NCBI RefSeq assembly: GCF_002797595.1
Contig: NZ_PGFE01000003.1
Location: 248,001-312,000, forward strand
DNA length: 64,000 bases
Direction: 5' to 3'
Source of the DNA: Sediminihabitans luteus
GTDB lineage: Bacteria; Actinomycetota; Actinomycetes; Actinomycetales; Cellulomonadaceae
The notes beneath the pieces were generated by a model that saw nothing but the letters and a program-made list of their open reading frames with translations, did not search any database and was not told where the DNA came from. Below, piece by piece: positions 34,970 through 43,984 of this stretch (positions are counted from its first letter, which is position 1; each line of letters opens with the position of its first letter). The position numbers and the translations under genes were made by a program.

Positions 34970-37900
34970 TCAGCCGCGGCCGAGCAGCCGCGCGATCCAG
35001 TCGACGATCTGCTCGATCACCGTCTCGACCCAGGACTTCTTGCTCTCGACCTCGACCGCCGCGGAGACCGCGACCACCGGGTCGGCGCCGTCGGCCGTCG
35101 CGGTGACCTCGACCGACAGGGCGTGCCCGGTGTCGGCCTGCTTGACCTTGTAGGTCGCGTCGTCGGCACGGGCGATCGGCCGGCCGTCACGCAGCCAGCG
35201 GTACGAGTACGTCGCGTCGAGCGACCACTCGCCCGGGTCGGCCGTGAGCGTGCCGCCCTTGACCGCGTCGCCCGAGAGCGACGGCGCGACCACGTTCGTG
35301 AGCGCGACCGTCACGGGCGGCAGGACCTCGATGACCGTCGGGTCGTCGTTCGCGGCGAACCGCGCCCCCGTGCCCGACGGCGCGACGTCCGTCAGCTCGT
35401 AGAGCCCGTGCATGTCGACCGAGCCGTCGGCCGCGATGGTCGGCCGCAGCCCCTCGGCGTCGGTCGAGACGAACCAGCTCTCGTCGACCGACGCGGGCCG
35501 GCCGTCCGCGGCGTCCGCCGTCGTCCCGTCGAAGTAGTTCGACGGGTCGGTCAGCAGCGACGTGTCGGCCTGCACGAGCGCGAGCAGGTCCGCCGACGGG
35601 TTGCGCCACGAGAGCACGCCCGTCGCCCGGTAGTCGGTCGACTTCGCGTTGGTCTCGAGGCGGACGCCGCGGTCGTTGTCGACCGAGGTCACCGCGTCGA
35701 GCCGCACGTCCGGGCCCGAGTTGGACGTCACGCCCGTGCCGAGGTTGCCGTACGTGACGGCGTTGCGCAGCAGGTGGTCGCCCGGCATGGACTCGCCGCC
35801 GAGCTTGAACCCGTTGCCCTCGCCCGTGCGCGGGTCGTCGCCCAGGAGGCGACCGTTGTCGTACGCGACCGAGTCCTCGACCACGACCGTGCCGATCGGG
35901 CCCGTCGTCGACTTCGCGTACAGGTCCCAGCCGTCATCGATGTTGTGGTGCGAGATCGAGTCGCGGAACACGTTGCCCTCGCCCACGGTGAGCTTGGCCG
36001 CGAAGCCGTCCGCGTCGTTGCCGCCCGGGTCGGCGTTGTTGTACGACTCGGACGAGACCACCAGGTTGTCGGACGGCCACATCGACGGCGGCTCGGTCGA
36101 CGAGCCCGAGATCTGGATGCCCGTGTCCTGGTTGTCGTGCGAGACGACGCGCTCGACCACGTTGTGGTTGCCCTCGATGAGCATCGGCTTGGCCTTGTCG
36201 CCCGAGCGCGTGATCTCGAGGTCGTACACGTGCCACCAGTCACCGCGCAGGCGCAGGCCGCCGTCGGGCGACTGCGACAGGTCGAGCACGGCCCGGTGCC
36301 CCGGCTGCGACATGAGGGTCACGGGGGCGTCCGGCTCGCCGTCACGACCGCGCGGCACGACGACCGCGCGCGTGGGCGTGTACGTGCCGCCCGCGAGCAC
36401 GATCTGCTGCCCCGGCTGCGCGAACGCGACCGCGGTGTGCAGGTCGAGCGGCGACGCGGCCGTGCCGTCACCGTCGGGCGTGCCGTCCGGGGCGACCCGG
36501 ATCGACTGCCCGGGCTCGCCGTACGAGCGCACCGTGAACGTCAGCGGGACGTCGACCGGGTCCGTCGACTCGATCGCCTCGTACTCGCCGAGCTGCGGCT
36601 GCTCCGCGTCGGGCAGCAGGCGCGCGGTGAACCGGTTCTCGCCCGGCTCGAGCGCGAGCGGCACGAGCACCCGCTCCCCCGGCGCGAGCGCGACGTCGTC
36701 GACGACGACCTCGCCCGCGGCGTCGAGGATCTGTCCCGTGCCGTACATCGTCGACACGAGCGGCACGTCGATCGAGTCCTCGGGCGTGGTCGACGTGACG
36801 TCGACCTTGAGCGAGGCCGGGACGTACGTCGTCGGAGGGTCCTGGGCGGGCTCGTCGTCCTCGGGCGCGATGGTCGTGAAGTCCCAGTCGGTGACCGTCA
36901 CGACGATCTTGCGGGCCGCGACCATGCCGACGTAGAACGCGTCCGGGTCCTGCTGCAGCAGCATGTCCGGGTCGTAGTCGATGACCTCGAGGTCCTCGGT
37001 GCCGTCGGCGCCCGTGCGGTGCCAGATCGCGTGGAACCCGGTGTTCGACCGGCGCAGCGTGAGGTCGTAGACGTCGCCCGTGGCGAACTTCGGGCCCGCG
37101 ACGTCCGACCGGTACGACGGGTCGAAGACCTGCGAGTCGCTCGAGTCGCGGGCTCCCGCGGTCGCGTCGTCGGTCGCGCCCGTGTAGCCCTCGACGAAGC
37201 GCCCGCCGGGCATGCCGTCGGTGATCGTCGCGGTGCCCTCGCCGTAGCGGGTCACGAGCGCGCCCGCCGAGTTGAAGTACCTGTCCGACCCCGAGCCCGG
37301 GACCATCGAGTCGACGGCGAGGATGCCGAAGCCCGACTGGTTGTCCTTCGTCGAGGCGTCGTCGACCCGGAACGTGGCGTCGAGCGTGAAGTTCTCCGTG
37401 GTCGGGTCGACCTTGGTGTAGAAGTACTGGAACCCGTCCTCGGACGACGCGAGCTTGGTCGAGCTGGCCTTCGCGTCGAACGTGATCGTCCCGTCGCCGT
37501 TGTCGGTGACCCCGCCGCCGCTGTTGGCGTTCGAGCCGACCTCGGTCGTGCTCCAGCGCTCGACCTCGGTCGCGACCGCGACCTCGAACGGCGCGCCCGT
37601 GGCGGAGTCCGCCCCGCGGTGCGCGACGACGCGCAGCTGGTACGTCGCGCCCGTGACGAGCCCGGTGACCTCGGCCGTGGTGCCGGTGACCCCGTCGACG
37701 GCGGTCGTGAAGTCGACGCCGTCCGTGCTCGTCTCGACCGTGTAGGTCTCGGCCTCGGGCGTCGCGGCCCAGTCGACCGTGACCGTGCCCTTGCCGCCCG
37801 AGACGGCGGTCGTCAGGGCGCCGCTGATCTCGGGGCCGACGAGCGGCAGCGCGAACGCGCCCGCGTCGGCCTGCGCCGAGACGATCGCGTCCGCCTCGCC

Positions 37901-38707
37901 CGAGCGCGTCAGGCTGACCTGCACCGCGTACGTGCCCGAGGCGGGCGGCGTCAGCGCGATCGTGCCCGAGTCCCCGTCGGTCGCGGTGAACGCGCGGTCC
38001 GCGACCGCGCCGTCCGCGTCGAGCAGGACGGCGTGCGCGACGTCGGCCCCGTCGGTGCCGAGCAGGCCGGTGTAGCTCACGACGAGGCGCGAGGGGTCGG
38101 TCGGGTCGAGCGCGACGGCGTCGACCGTGGGTGCGGCGACCGACGACCACGGGGCGCGGTCGACCGTGCTGCCGTCGGTGACCTCGGCGTAGTAGACGTT
38201 GACGCCCGAGCTGGGCGACCCGATCCAGTACGAGCCCGCCGCCGGGACGTCGAGCGTCTCGGTCGCGATGGGCACGCCCGCGTCGTCCGCGAGCGCCGGC
38301 ACCGAGTCGACGAGCGCGCCCGTGGAGTCGTAGAGCGCGAGGGCGCGGTCGCTCGTGCCGCTGCCGCTGCGCGTGTGCACGAGCACCTCGGCGGCCTCGT
38401 CGACCGTGAACGCGAGCGAGCGGTTGGTCGCGGCGCCGGAGCCGTTGAGCTTGATGCGCTGCGTGTAGACGTCGCCGCGGTCGGACGTGCGGTCGCTCGC
38501 GTCGACCGTGACCTTCTTCGCGTCGGTCGCGCGGATCGTGAAGTCGCCGACCGGGGTGTCGGCGGCGATGTCGCCGACGGCGAGCGAGCTCGCGTCGAGC
38601 GCCGTGGCCGGGCCGGCGGCGACCGCCGTCACGGCCGAGGTCGCGGTCAGCGCCGCGGCCGTGAGGACGGCCAGCAGCGTGCGGGCCCTTGCGCCTGTCG
38701 GTGTCAT
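34970..38707 (-). CDS. Secreted PL9-like pectate lyase, multidomain
   Basis: 1245 residues. Signal peptide 1-31. Two beta-rich modules follow, a fibronectin III-like domain lies at about 300-385 (VTVDWAATPEAETYTVETSTDG), and a concanavalin-like sheet region at about 390-620. The right-handed beta-helix spans about 760-1060. Within the helix NDADGFAAKLTVGEGNVFRDS, SHHNIDDGWDLYAK and GNGFKLGGESM are the family 9 polysaccharide lyase signatures, including the Asp cluster that binds Ca2+ and the catalytic Lys. A basic C-terminal helix closes the protein. It cleaves pectate outside the cell. SD GAGGAG; a LacI-type operator covers the transcription start. Confidence 0.88.
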   Translation of the reverse strand: MTPTGARARTLLAVLTAAALTATSAVTAVAAGPATALDASSLAVGDIAADTPVGDFTIRATDAKKVTVDASDRTSDRGDVYTQRIKLNGSGAATNRSLAFTVDEAAEVLVHTRSGSGTSDRALALYDSTGALVDSVPALADDAGVPIATETLDVPAAGSYWIGSPSSGVNVYYAEVTDGSTVDRAPWSSVAAPTVDAVALDPTDPSRLVVSYTGLLGTDGADVAHAVLLDADGAVADRAFTATDGDSGTIALTPPASGTYAVQVSLTRSGEADAIVSAQADAGAFALPLVGPEISGALTTAVSGGKGTVTVDWAATPEAETYTVETSTDGVDFTTAVDGVTGTTAEVTGLVTGATYQLRVVAHRGADSATGAPFEVAVATEVERWSTTEVGSNANSGGGVTDNGDGTITFDAKASSTKLASSEDGFQYFYTKVDPTTENFTLDATFRVDDASTKDNQSGFGILAVDSMVPGSGSDRYFNSAGALVTRYGEGTATITDGMPGGRFVEGYTGATDDATAGARDSSDSQVFDPSYRSDVAGPKFATGDVYDLTLRRSNTGFHAIWHRTGADGTEDLEVIDYDPDMLLQQDPDAFYVGMVAARKIVVTVTDWDFTTIAPEDDEPAQDPPTTYVPASLKVDVTSTTPEDSIDVPLVSTMYGTGQILDAAGEVVVDDVALAPGERVLVPLALEPGENRFTARLLPDAEQPQLGEYEAIESTDPVDVPLTFTVRSYGEPGQSIRVAPDGTPDGDGTAASPLDLHTAVAFAQPGQQIVLAGGTYTPTRAVVVPRGRDGEPDAPVTLMSQPGHRAVLDLSQSPDGGLRLRGDWWHVYDLEITRSGDKAKPMLIEGNHNVVERVVSHDNQDTGIQISGSSTEPPSMWPSDNLVVSSESYNNADPGGNDADGFAAKLTVGEGNVFRDSISHHNIDDGWDLYAKSTTGPIGTVVVEDSVAYDNGRLLGDDPRTGEGNGFKLGGESMPGDHLLRNAVTYGNLGTGVTSNSGPDVRLDAVTSVDNDRGVRLETNAKSTDYRATGVLSWRNPSADLLALVQADTSLLTDPSNYFDGTTADAADGRPASVDESWFVSTDAEGLRPTIAADGSVDMHGLYELTDVAPSGTGARFAANDDPTVIEVLPPVTVALTNVVAPSLSGDAVKGGTLTADPGEWSLDATYSYRWLRDGRPIARADDATYKVKQADTGHALSVEVTATADGADPVVAVSAAVEVESKKSWVETVIEQIVDWIARLLGRG

Positions 38708-38749
38708 GGATCTCCTCGTTGAGATGCGCCGGGCTCGTCGTCGAACCCT

Positions 38750-38801
38750 GCGAGAAACCGGTTTCTCGCGTCAACCTACGGTAAGCCTTTTCCCACGTCA
38801 A
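38750..38801 (-). promoter_or_regulatory. Promoter and LacI-type operator of the pectate lyase gene
   Basis: On the minus strand TTGACG (38796-38801), a 17-bp spacer and TAGGTT (38773-38778) form a good promoter. The perfect palindrome GCGAGAAACCGGTTTCTCGC (38750-38769) starts 4 bases after the -10 and covers the expected transcription start. AAACCGGTTT cores are typical of LacI-family sugar repressors. Confidence 0.8.
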
Positions 38802-38905
38802 GGTCTGGCGCTCGTCGGCGGCCCGTGCGTGGGGCTCGGGGAGGACGGCGCGGGCAGCCTGCGCCCGAGCGCGCACCGCGGCGCCGCCGTCGTACGCTCG
38901 ATGTC

Positions 38906-39832
38906 GTGCCCACCGACCGACCCGACCTGCCGCGCGAACCCCTCACCCCGGCGTCCGCGGCCGTGGCCCGCATGCAGACGCCGCGACTGCCCGACCCGGA
39001 CGCCCCCGTGGCGCGCGGGACGCTCGACCAGGCGATCGAGCTGCTGCGCGGGCGCACCCTCGCGGTCCTGACCGGGGCCGGTGTCTCGACCGACTCCGGG
39101 ATCCCCGACTACCGCGGCCCCGACTCGCCCCCGCGCAACCCCATGACGTACGACCAGTTCGTGGGCGACCCGGACTTCCGGCGGCACTACTGGGCGCGCA
39201 ACCACGTCGGGTGGCAGCACGTGCGCCGCACGCACCCCAACGCCGGGCACCTGGCGCTCGTGCGCCTCGAGGAGCGCGGGATCGTGCGCGGCATCATCAC
39301 GCAGAACGTCGACCTCCTGCACGAGGACGCAGGCTCGCGGAACGTGATCGACCTGCACGGGCGCTACGACCGGGTCATCTGCCTGCAGTGCTCGCGCGTG
39401 ATCTCGCGCGAGCACCTCGCCGAGCGCCTCGATGCGCTCAACCCCGGGTTCGTCGAGTCGATCGGCAAGGTCGAGGACATCGAGATCGCGCCCGACGCCG
39501 ACGCCGTCATCGAGACCACCGCGCACTTCCGGCCCGCGCCCTGCGAGTTCTGCGGCGGGGTGCTCAAGCCCGAGATCGTGTACTTCGGCGAGAACGTGCC
39601 GCGCGAGCGCGTCGACCGGGCGTTCGCGATGGTCGACGACGCCGAGGCGCTGCTCGTCGCCGGCTCGTCGCTCACGGTCATGAGCGGCCTGCGGTTCGTG
39701 CGCCGGGCCGCCAAGGACGGCAAGGTCGTCGTGATCGTCAACCGGGGCGCGACCCGCGGCGACCCTCTCGCGACGCTCACGGTCGACGCCGGGGTCTCGG
39801 AGGCGCTCACGGAGCTCGCCGCGCGCTTGTAG
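38906..39832 (+). CDS. NAD-dependent protein deacetylase, Sir2 family
   Basis: 308 residues. NAD-binding GAGVSTDSGIPDYRG (57-71), TQNVD (132-136), catalytic His151 in DLHGRYDRV, and the zinc pairs Cys159/162 (CLQC) and Cys213/216 (CEFC) are all intact. It removes acyl groups from protein lysines using NAD+. The GTG start follows TACGCT (38893-38898) by 7 nt, the leaderless arrangement. It diverges from the pectate lyase gene and converges on the MTA phosphorylase gene across a family A repeat array. Confidence 0.93.
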   Translation: MPTDRPDLPREPLTPASAAVARMQTPRLPDPDAPVARGTLDQAIELLRGRTLAVLTGAGVSTDSGIPDYRGPDSPPRNPMTYDQFVGDPDFRRHYWARNHVGWQHVRRTHPNAGHLALVRLEERGIVRGIITQNVDLLHEDAGSRNVIDLHGRYDRVICLQCSRVISREHLAERLDALNPGFVESIGKVEDIEIAPDADAVIETTAHFRPAPCEFCGGVLKPEIVYFGENVPRERVDRAFAMVDDAEALLVAGSSLTVMSGLRFVRRAAKDGKVVVIVNRGATRGDPLATLTVDAGVSEALTELAARL

Positions 39833-39840
39833 GTGCGCGC

Positions 39841-40000
39841 GAGCGTCACGTTCGGGCCCTGTGGCGCGCGAGCGTCACGTTCCGGCCCCTAAGCCCGCGA
39901 GCGTCACGTTCCGGCCCGATCCGCGGGCTCGGAGGGGGCCAGAACGTGACGCTCGCGGAGTCACCCTGGCGACCAACGGGCCAGAACGTGACGCTCGCGG
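39841..40000. repeat. Family A repeat array, locus 1
   Basis: Three direct copies of GAGCGTCACGTTCCGGCCC (39841, 39870, 39899) followed by two inverted copies GGGCCAGAACGTGACGCTC (ending 39953 and 39995). It fills the gap between convergent genes and can fold into alternative long hairpins. Confidence 0.9.
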
Positions 40001-40021
40001 AGGCGGCGCGCCCCGCGCCCG

Positions 40022-40828
40022 CTACGGCAGCTCGAACGGTAGCGTCAGCCCGTCGAGCGCGTGCCGGCACGAGCAGTCCGCGTCGTCCGGGAGCGCCGCG
40101 ACGACCGACGCGAGCAGCGTCCCCACGTGCCCGACGTTCGCCGCGAACGCCTCGAGCACGGCCGCGTGCGAGACCGCGGTGGCCGCGTCGACCCCGGCGT
40201 CGGAGTCCGTGACGAGCGCGAGCGACGTGAAGCACAGCGCGAGCTCGCGGGCGATCGAGGCCTCGGGCGCGCCGGTCATGCCGACCACGGTGCCGCCGTC
40301 CTGCGCGTTGCGCCGCGACTCGGCGCGCGTCGAGAACCGCGGCCCCTGGATCACGACCATCGTCCCGCCGTCGACCATGGTCAGGGCGGACGGCGCGTCG
40401 ACCTCGAGCGCGGTCGCGCGGCCCGTGGGGCAGTACGGGTCGGCGAAGCCGACGTGCACGACCGGCCCGACCTCGTCGTACACCGTGTGGTGGCGCCCCC
40501 ACGTCCGGTCGATCAGCTGGTCGGGGACGACGACGGAGCCCGGCGCGAGCTCGGGCAGCAGCCCTCCCACGGCCGAGGGCGCGAGCACGCGCCGCACGCC
40601 CAGCGCGCGCAGCGCCCAGAGGTTCGCGCGGTAGTTGATGCGGTGCGGCGGCAGCCGGTGGTCGGCGCCGTGGCGCGGCAGGAACACGACGTCCTTGCCG
40701 CCGAACGTCCCGCGCTGTGGGCGCTCGGACGGGAACCCGAACGGGGTCTCGACCTCGACGGGTTCCGGGTCCGTGAGCAGCGAGTACAAGCCGGAGCCGC
40801 CGATGATGCCGATGGGTGATTCGCTCAT
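40022..40828 (-). CDS. S-methyl-5'-thioadenosine phosphorylase / purine nucleoside phosphorylase (family 2)
   Basis: 268 residues. It phosphorolyses methylthioadenosine (or inosine/guanosine) to the free base. Phosphate-binding RHG and the HRINYRANLWALRALGV block, QGPRFSTRAE, GMTGAPEA and TDSDAG match the MTAP/PNP trimeric family. The substrate (MTA versus 6-oxopurine) is not certain. Start ATG chosen at MSESPIGIIGGSGLY; CAGACT lies 7 nt upstream, possibly leaderless. Confidence 0.88.
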   Translation of the reverse strand: MSESPIGIIGGSGLYSLLTDPEPVEVETPFGFPSERPQRGTFGGKDVVFLPRHGADHRLPPHRINYRANLWALRALGVRRVLAPSAVGGLLPELAPGSVVVPDQLIDRTWGRHHTVYDEVGPVVHVGFADPYCPTGRATALEVDAPSALTMVDGGTMVVIQGPRFSTRAESRRNAQDGGTVVGMTGAPEASIARELALCFTSLALVTDSDAGVDAATAVSHAAVLEAFAANVGHVGTLLASVVAALPDDADCSCRHALDGLTLPFELP

Positions 40829-40886
40829 GGCGGCGAGTCTGGCACCGTGGCCGGTGCCCGGCACGTGCGCGCGCACGCGCAGGGCG

Positions 40887-40906
40887 GACCGTCAGCCGAT
40901 CGTTCG
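40887..40906. repeat. 20-bp direct repeat, left copy
   Basis: GACCGTCAGCCGATCGTTCG, identical to 42838-42857. This copy includes the stop codon and last codons of the transglutaminase-like gene. The two copies bracket exactly the transglutaminase-MerR pair. Confidence 0.85.
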
Positions 40907-41923
40907 CGGGGCGTGCCCGAGCCAGGTGGTCGTGCGCGCCTCGAGGTCGGTGACGCCCGCGCGGCCGGACGGCGAGAGGGTCATCACGCGACGCCGTGGG
41001 CGCAGCCGCGGGTCGCTCGCGTAGTGCCGCGCGAGCTCGTCGGCGGCGTCGCCCTCCCCCGCGTCGGCGGCGACGAGCAGCGCGGCGAGCTCGTCCACGA
41101 GCACGTCGAACGCGGGCCCGCCGATCCGTGCGCCGGGCTGCTCCCCGAGCGCGGGCAGGACGTCGCGCGGCACGAGGTCGACCGAGAGCATGGGCCCCCA
41201 CAGGTCCCACAGCAGCGTCTCGTCGCGGTGCCGGTGCGCGACCTCGAGCAGCACGTAGTCGCGCACGAAGTCCTGGCCGCCGAGCGCCGGCATCGCCGGG
41301 TCCACCCCGTAGGACGACGGGTCGGCCGCCCCCGCCCGGATCGCGCGCCACGCCTCCGCGGCGGTCTCGAACGGCGACCCCACGCCCACGGGCACGTCCT
41401 GGACGTCGAAGTCCCAGTCGGCACCGGGGGTCAGCTCGGGGTCGAACCGCACCCAGCGCGCGCCGTCCCACCGCTCGGCGATCACGTGGTCGTGGTGGAA
41501 CCCCGGCACGAAGTACCCGGCGAAGCCGACGCGCGAGCGGGCCGGCACCCCGTGCTCGCGCAGCACCCCGAGCGCGAAGAGCGTGTGGTCGCGGCAGCAG
41601 CCCGCGACCTCCTGGGCGGCCTCGCGCGCCACGACGAGGGGGCCCGGGCGCCGGGCCACGGCCCGGTCGAGCGTGGTCTCGAGCCACCGGCCGTCGATGT
41701 CGGTGCGCTGCTCGTCCGTGAGCACCGGGTCGCCCGCGCGGTAGTGCACGACGACGGCGCACGCCGACCGGTGGATCGCGAGCGGGTCGGGCGAGAGCGC
41801 CGCGACGAGCGCCCGGTGCCGACCGGGGTCGGAGTACGGGCTGTGCGTGGCGTAGCCGGCGAGGGTCGGGGCGTGGGTCGTCATGCGGCTCGGTGCGGGC
41901 ACAGGGAGCTCGGGAGCGGTCAT
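40892..41923 (-). CDS. Transglutaminase-like domain protein
   Basis: 343 residues, no signal peptide. The papain-like transglutaminase core is visible: Cys110 in GCCRDHTLFALGVLREHGVPARSRVGFAGYF, His146 in GFHHDHVIAERW and Asp161 in RWVRFDPEL, giving the Cys-His-Asp triad. It probably acts as a cytoplasmic peptidase or amide transferase. The ATG overlaps the MerR stop (ATGA), so it is the second gene of a MerR-controlled pair. The C-terminal codons lie in a 20-bp repeat also found upstream of the MerR gene. Confidence 0.85.
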   Translation of the reverse strand: MTAPELPVPAPSRMTTHAPTLAGYATHSPYSDPGRHRALVAALSPDPLAIHRSACAVVVHYRAGDPVLTDEQRTDIDGRWLETTLDRAVARRPGPLVVAREAAQEVAGCCRDHTLFALGVLREHGVPARSRVGFAGYFVPGFHHDHVIAERWDGARWVRFDPELTPGADWDFDVQDVPVGVGSPFETAAEAWRAIRAGAADPSSYGVDPAMPALGGQDFVRDYVLLEVAHRHRDETLLWDLWGPMLSVDLVPRDVLPALGEQPGARIGGPAFDVLVDELAALLVAADAGEGDAADELARHYASDPRLRPRRRVMTLSPSGRAGVTDLEARTTTWLGHAPRTIG

Positions 41924-42810
41924 GGCCCCAGGCTCGGGCGTGCCCCAGGGGCAGGGTCAAGCACCGTGCCCCCGAGGGGGACGGCGACGTCGGCGACGTG
42001 CCCGTCGTCAGACCAGGGCACGGGGTAGATCTCGCGGGCCGGCCCGACCGTGCCGCCGCGCTCGCGCGCGTGGGCGCGCACCGACCCGAACGCCCCGAGG
42101 ATCTGCGGGAACGCGCACCGCTGCGCGCCGATCTCGACGAACGCCTCCCGGCCGGCGGGCTCGGCGCGCAGCACCACGGCGCCGGTCGGGGTCGCCGCGC
42201 CCGTGTAGGGCACGCACACCTCGACGTACGCGTCGGGCGCCTCGAGCACCCCGTGGTAGACCACCCAGAACTCGGTCCCGAACGTGGCCCCGCCGCGCGC
42301 GAGCGCCGTCCGGACGTCCAGCACCGCGGCGGTGAACCGGGGCACGAGCTCGGCCTGGGTCGTGCGGAACGCGACGGCCGCGACCGTGCGCTCCGGCACG
42401 GTGCGCTCCTGCACGCGCAGGTCGCCCGACGCGGTACCCGGCCCGGCGTCGTCCCCGAGCTGCGTGACGAGGCTCTCGACGGTGACCAGGCCGGTCGCGA
42501 GCGCCGTCCGCCGCTCGTCCCACCACGCGAGGAGGAGCTCCGTGCGCGCCGACGGGTCGCACGCGAGCGCCTCGCGGACGCGCGCGAGCGGCATGTCGAG
42601 CCGGCGCAGGGCGGCGATGGTGCGTGCCGCGTCGAGCTGGGCCGGGGCGTAGTACCGGTAGCCGGTCGCGGGGTCGACGCGGGCGGGGTGCAGCAGCCCG
42701 TTGGCGTCGTAGAGCCGCAGGGCCTTGGGGCTCAGGCCGGACGCGTGCGCCATCTCGCCGCGCGTCATCATGCCGTCGGTCGCGCCCTCGCCCCTGCTGC
42801 CGTCGGTCAC
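41920..42810 (-). CDS. MerR family regulator with GyrI-like effector domain
   Basis: 296 residues. The N-terminal helix-turn-helix GEMAHASGLSPKALRLYDANGLLHPARVDPATGYRYYAPAQLDAA is a clear MerR winged helix; after a coiled-coil dimer helix the C-terminal half (about 140-290) resembles GyrI/BmrR-type small-molecule binding domains. The GTG start has CACAAT 7 nt upstream; an internal ATG at MMTRGEMA is possible. It is coupled to the transglutaminase-like gene, its probable target. Confidence 0.85.
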   Translation of the reverse strand: MTDGSRGEGATDGMMTRGEMAHASGLSPKALRLYDANGLLHPARVDPATGYRYYAPAQLDAARTIAALRRLDMPLARVREALACDPSARTELLLAWWDERRTALATGLVTVESLVTQLGDDAGPGTASGDLRVQERTVPERTVAAVAFRTTQAELVPRFTAAVLDVRTALARGGATFGTEFWVVYHGVLEAPDAYVEVCVPYTGAATPTGAVVLRAEPAGREAFVEIGAQRCAFPQILGAFGSVRAHARERGGTVGPAREIYPVPWSDDGHVADVAVPLGGTVLDPAPGARPSLGP

Positions 42811-42837
42811 CGTGCCGATTGTGCCGCAGCCGCGGGC

Positions 42838-42857
42838 GACCGTCAGCCGATCGTTCG
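42838..42857. repeat. 20-bp direct repeat, right copy
   Basis: Identical to 40887-40906. It lies between the MerR gene and the epimerase and coincides with the half-degenerate GTCAGC-N5-GTTCGT box of the epimerase promoter. Confidence 0.85.
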
Positions 42858-42858
42858 T
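42842..42858 (+). promoter_or_regulatory. Candidate response-regulator box, epimerase promoter (half-degenerate)
   Basis: GTCAGC-CGATC-GTTCGT keeps one half of the 11-bp direct repeat. It ends 57 bases before the epimerase ATG, matching the 56-base distance at GT2 and tadA once the 1-base longer -10 spacing here is allowed for. Confidence 0.45.
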
Positions 42859-42914
42859 GGCGGACGACGCCGGGCCGGGTGCGGGCCGTCGCGCCGCGGG
42901 GCAGGGTGGTCGGC

Positions 42915-43982
42915 ATGCGAATCCTCCTCACGGGCGGCGCCGGGTTCATCGGCCTGCCGACCGCGCGCGCCCTGACCGCGGCCGGGCACGACGTCGTCGT
43001 CCTCGACAGCCTGCGGCCCGACGTCCACGCGTCCGGAACTGTCAGCGACGCCGCCACGACGTTGCCCGACGGCGCGCGGCTCGTCCGGGCCGACGTCCGC
43101 GACCTCGACGCGGTCACGGCGTCCTTGGACGGTGTCGACGCGGTCGTGCACCTCGCCGCGAAGGTCGGCCTCGGCGTCGACATCGCCGACGTGGACGACT
43201 ACGTGTCGTCGAACGACCTCGGCACCGCGGTGCTGATCCGGGCGGTCGCCGCCGCGGGGGTGCCGCACGTCGCCTACGCGAGCTCGATGGTCGTGTACGG
43301 CGAGGGCAGGTACGTCTGTACAGGTGCGGGCAGCGGCGAGCACGGCGTCGTCGCGCCCGGTCCGCGACGGGTCGAGGACCTCGACGCCGGGATCTTCGAC
43401 CCCCGCTGCCCGCGCTGCGACGCCGTGCTCGCGCCAGGCCTCGTGGGTGAGGACGCCCCGCTCGACCCCCGCAACGTGTACGCCGCGACCAAGGTGCACG
43501 GCGAGCACCTGCTCGCCGCGTGGGCGCGCGAGACCGGAGGCACCGCGACCGCCCTGCGGTTCCACAACGTGTACGGCCCCGGCATGCCGCGCGACACCCC
43601 GTACGCGGGCGTCGCGTCGCTGTTCCGCTCCGAGCTCGCGCACGGCCGCGCGCCCCGCGTGTTCGAGGACGGTGCTCAGCGCCGGGACTTCGTGCACGTG
43701 GACGACGTCGCGGCCGCGGTCTCGCTCGCCGCCGCGCACCCGGCGGGGCCGGGCGTGACCCCGCTGAACGTCGGCTCGGGCACGGTCACGACGGTCGGCG
43801 GCATGGCGCAGGTGCTGGCCGACGTCATGGGCGGCCCCGCACCCGTCGTGACGGGCGAGTACCGCGCCGGGGACGTGCGGCACGTGACCGCGTCGAGCGA
43901 CCGGGCGGCCGAGGTGCTCGGGTGGCGCGCGCGGATCGGGCTGCGCGAGGGCATCGGGGAGCTCGTGGCGGCGCCCGCCTGA
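42915..43982 (+). CDS. NAD-dependent epimerase/dehydratase (sugar nucleotide)
   Basis: 355-residue extended SDR. GGAGFIG (7-13) binds NAD, catalytic Tyr-x-x-x-Lys is YAATK (189-193), and RFHNVYGPGMPRDTPYAGVASLFR matches bacterial nucleotide-sugar epimerases. An insertion of about 45 residues (133-178) carries Cys135 and a CPRC pair (165/168), possibly a metal site. CAGGGT lies 7 nt before the ATG. It fits with the GT2 and GT87-like genes further on as a supplier of an activated sugar. Confidence 0.88.
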   Translation: MRILLTGGAGFIGLPTARALTAAGHDVVVLDSLRPDVHASGTVSDAATTLPDGARLVRADVRDLDAVTASLDGVDAVVHLAAKVGLGVDIADVDDYVSSNDLGTAVLIRAVAAAGVPHVAYASSMVVYGEGRYVCTGAGSGEHGVVAPGPRRVEDLDAGIFDPRCPRCDAVLAPGLVGEDAPLDPRNVYAATKVHGEHLLAAWARETGGTATALRFHNVYGPGMPRDTPYAGVASLFRSELAHGRAPRVFEDGAQRRDFVHVDDVAAAVSLAAAHPAGPGVTPLNVGSGTVTTVGGMAQVLADVMGGPAPVVTGEYRAGDVRHVTASSDRAAEVLGWRARIGLREGIGELVAAPA

Positions 43983-43984
43983 CC

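Noticed and set aside
35123-38722. A 1199-codon open frame antisense to the pectate lyase gene
   Set aside because: The product is Arg/Val/Asp-rich low-complexity sequence with no domain. It is a shadow frame produced by the high third-position GC of the true gene on the other strand. Several other long antisense frames (for example 9391-11880, 14624-16639) were rejected for the same reason.
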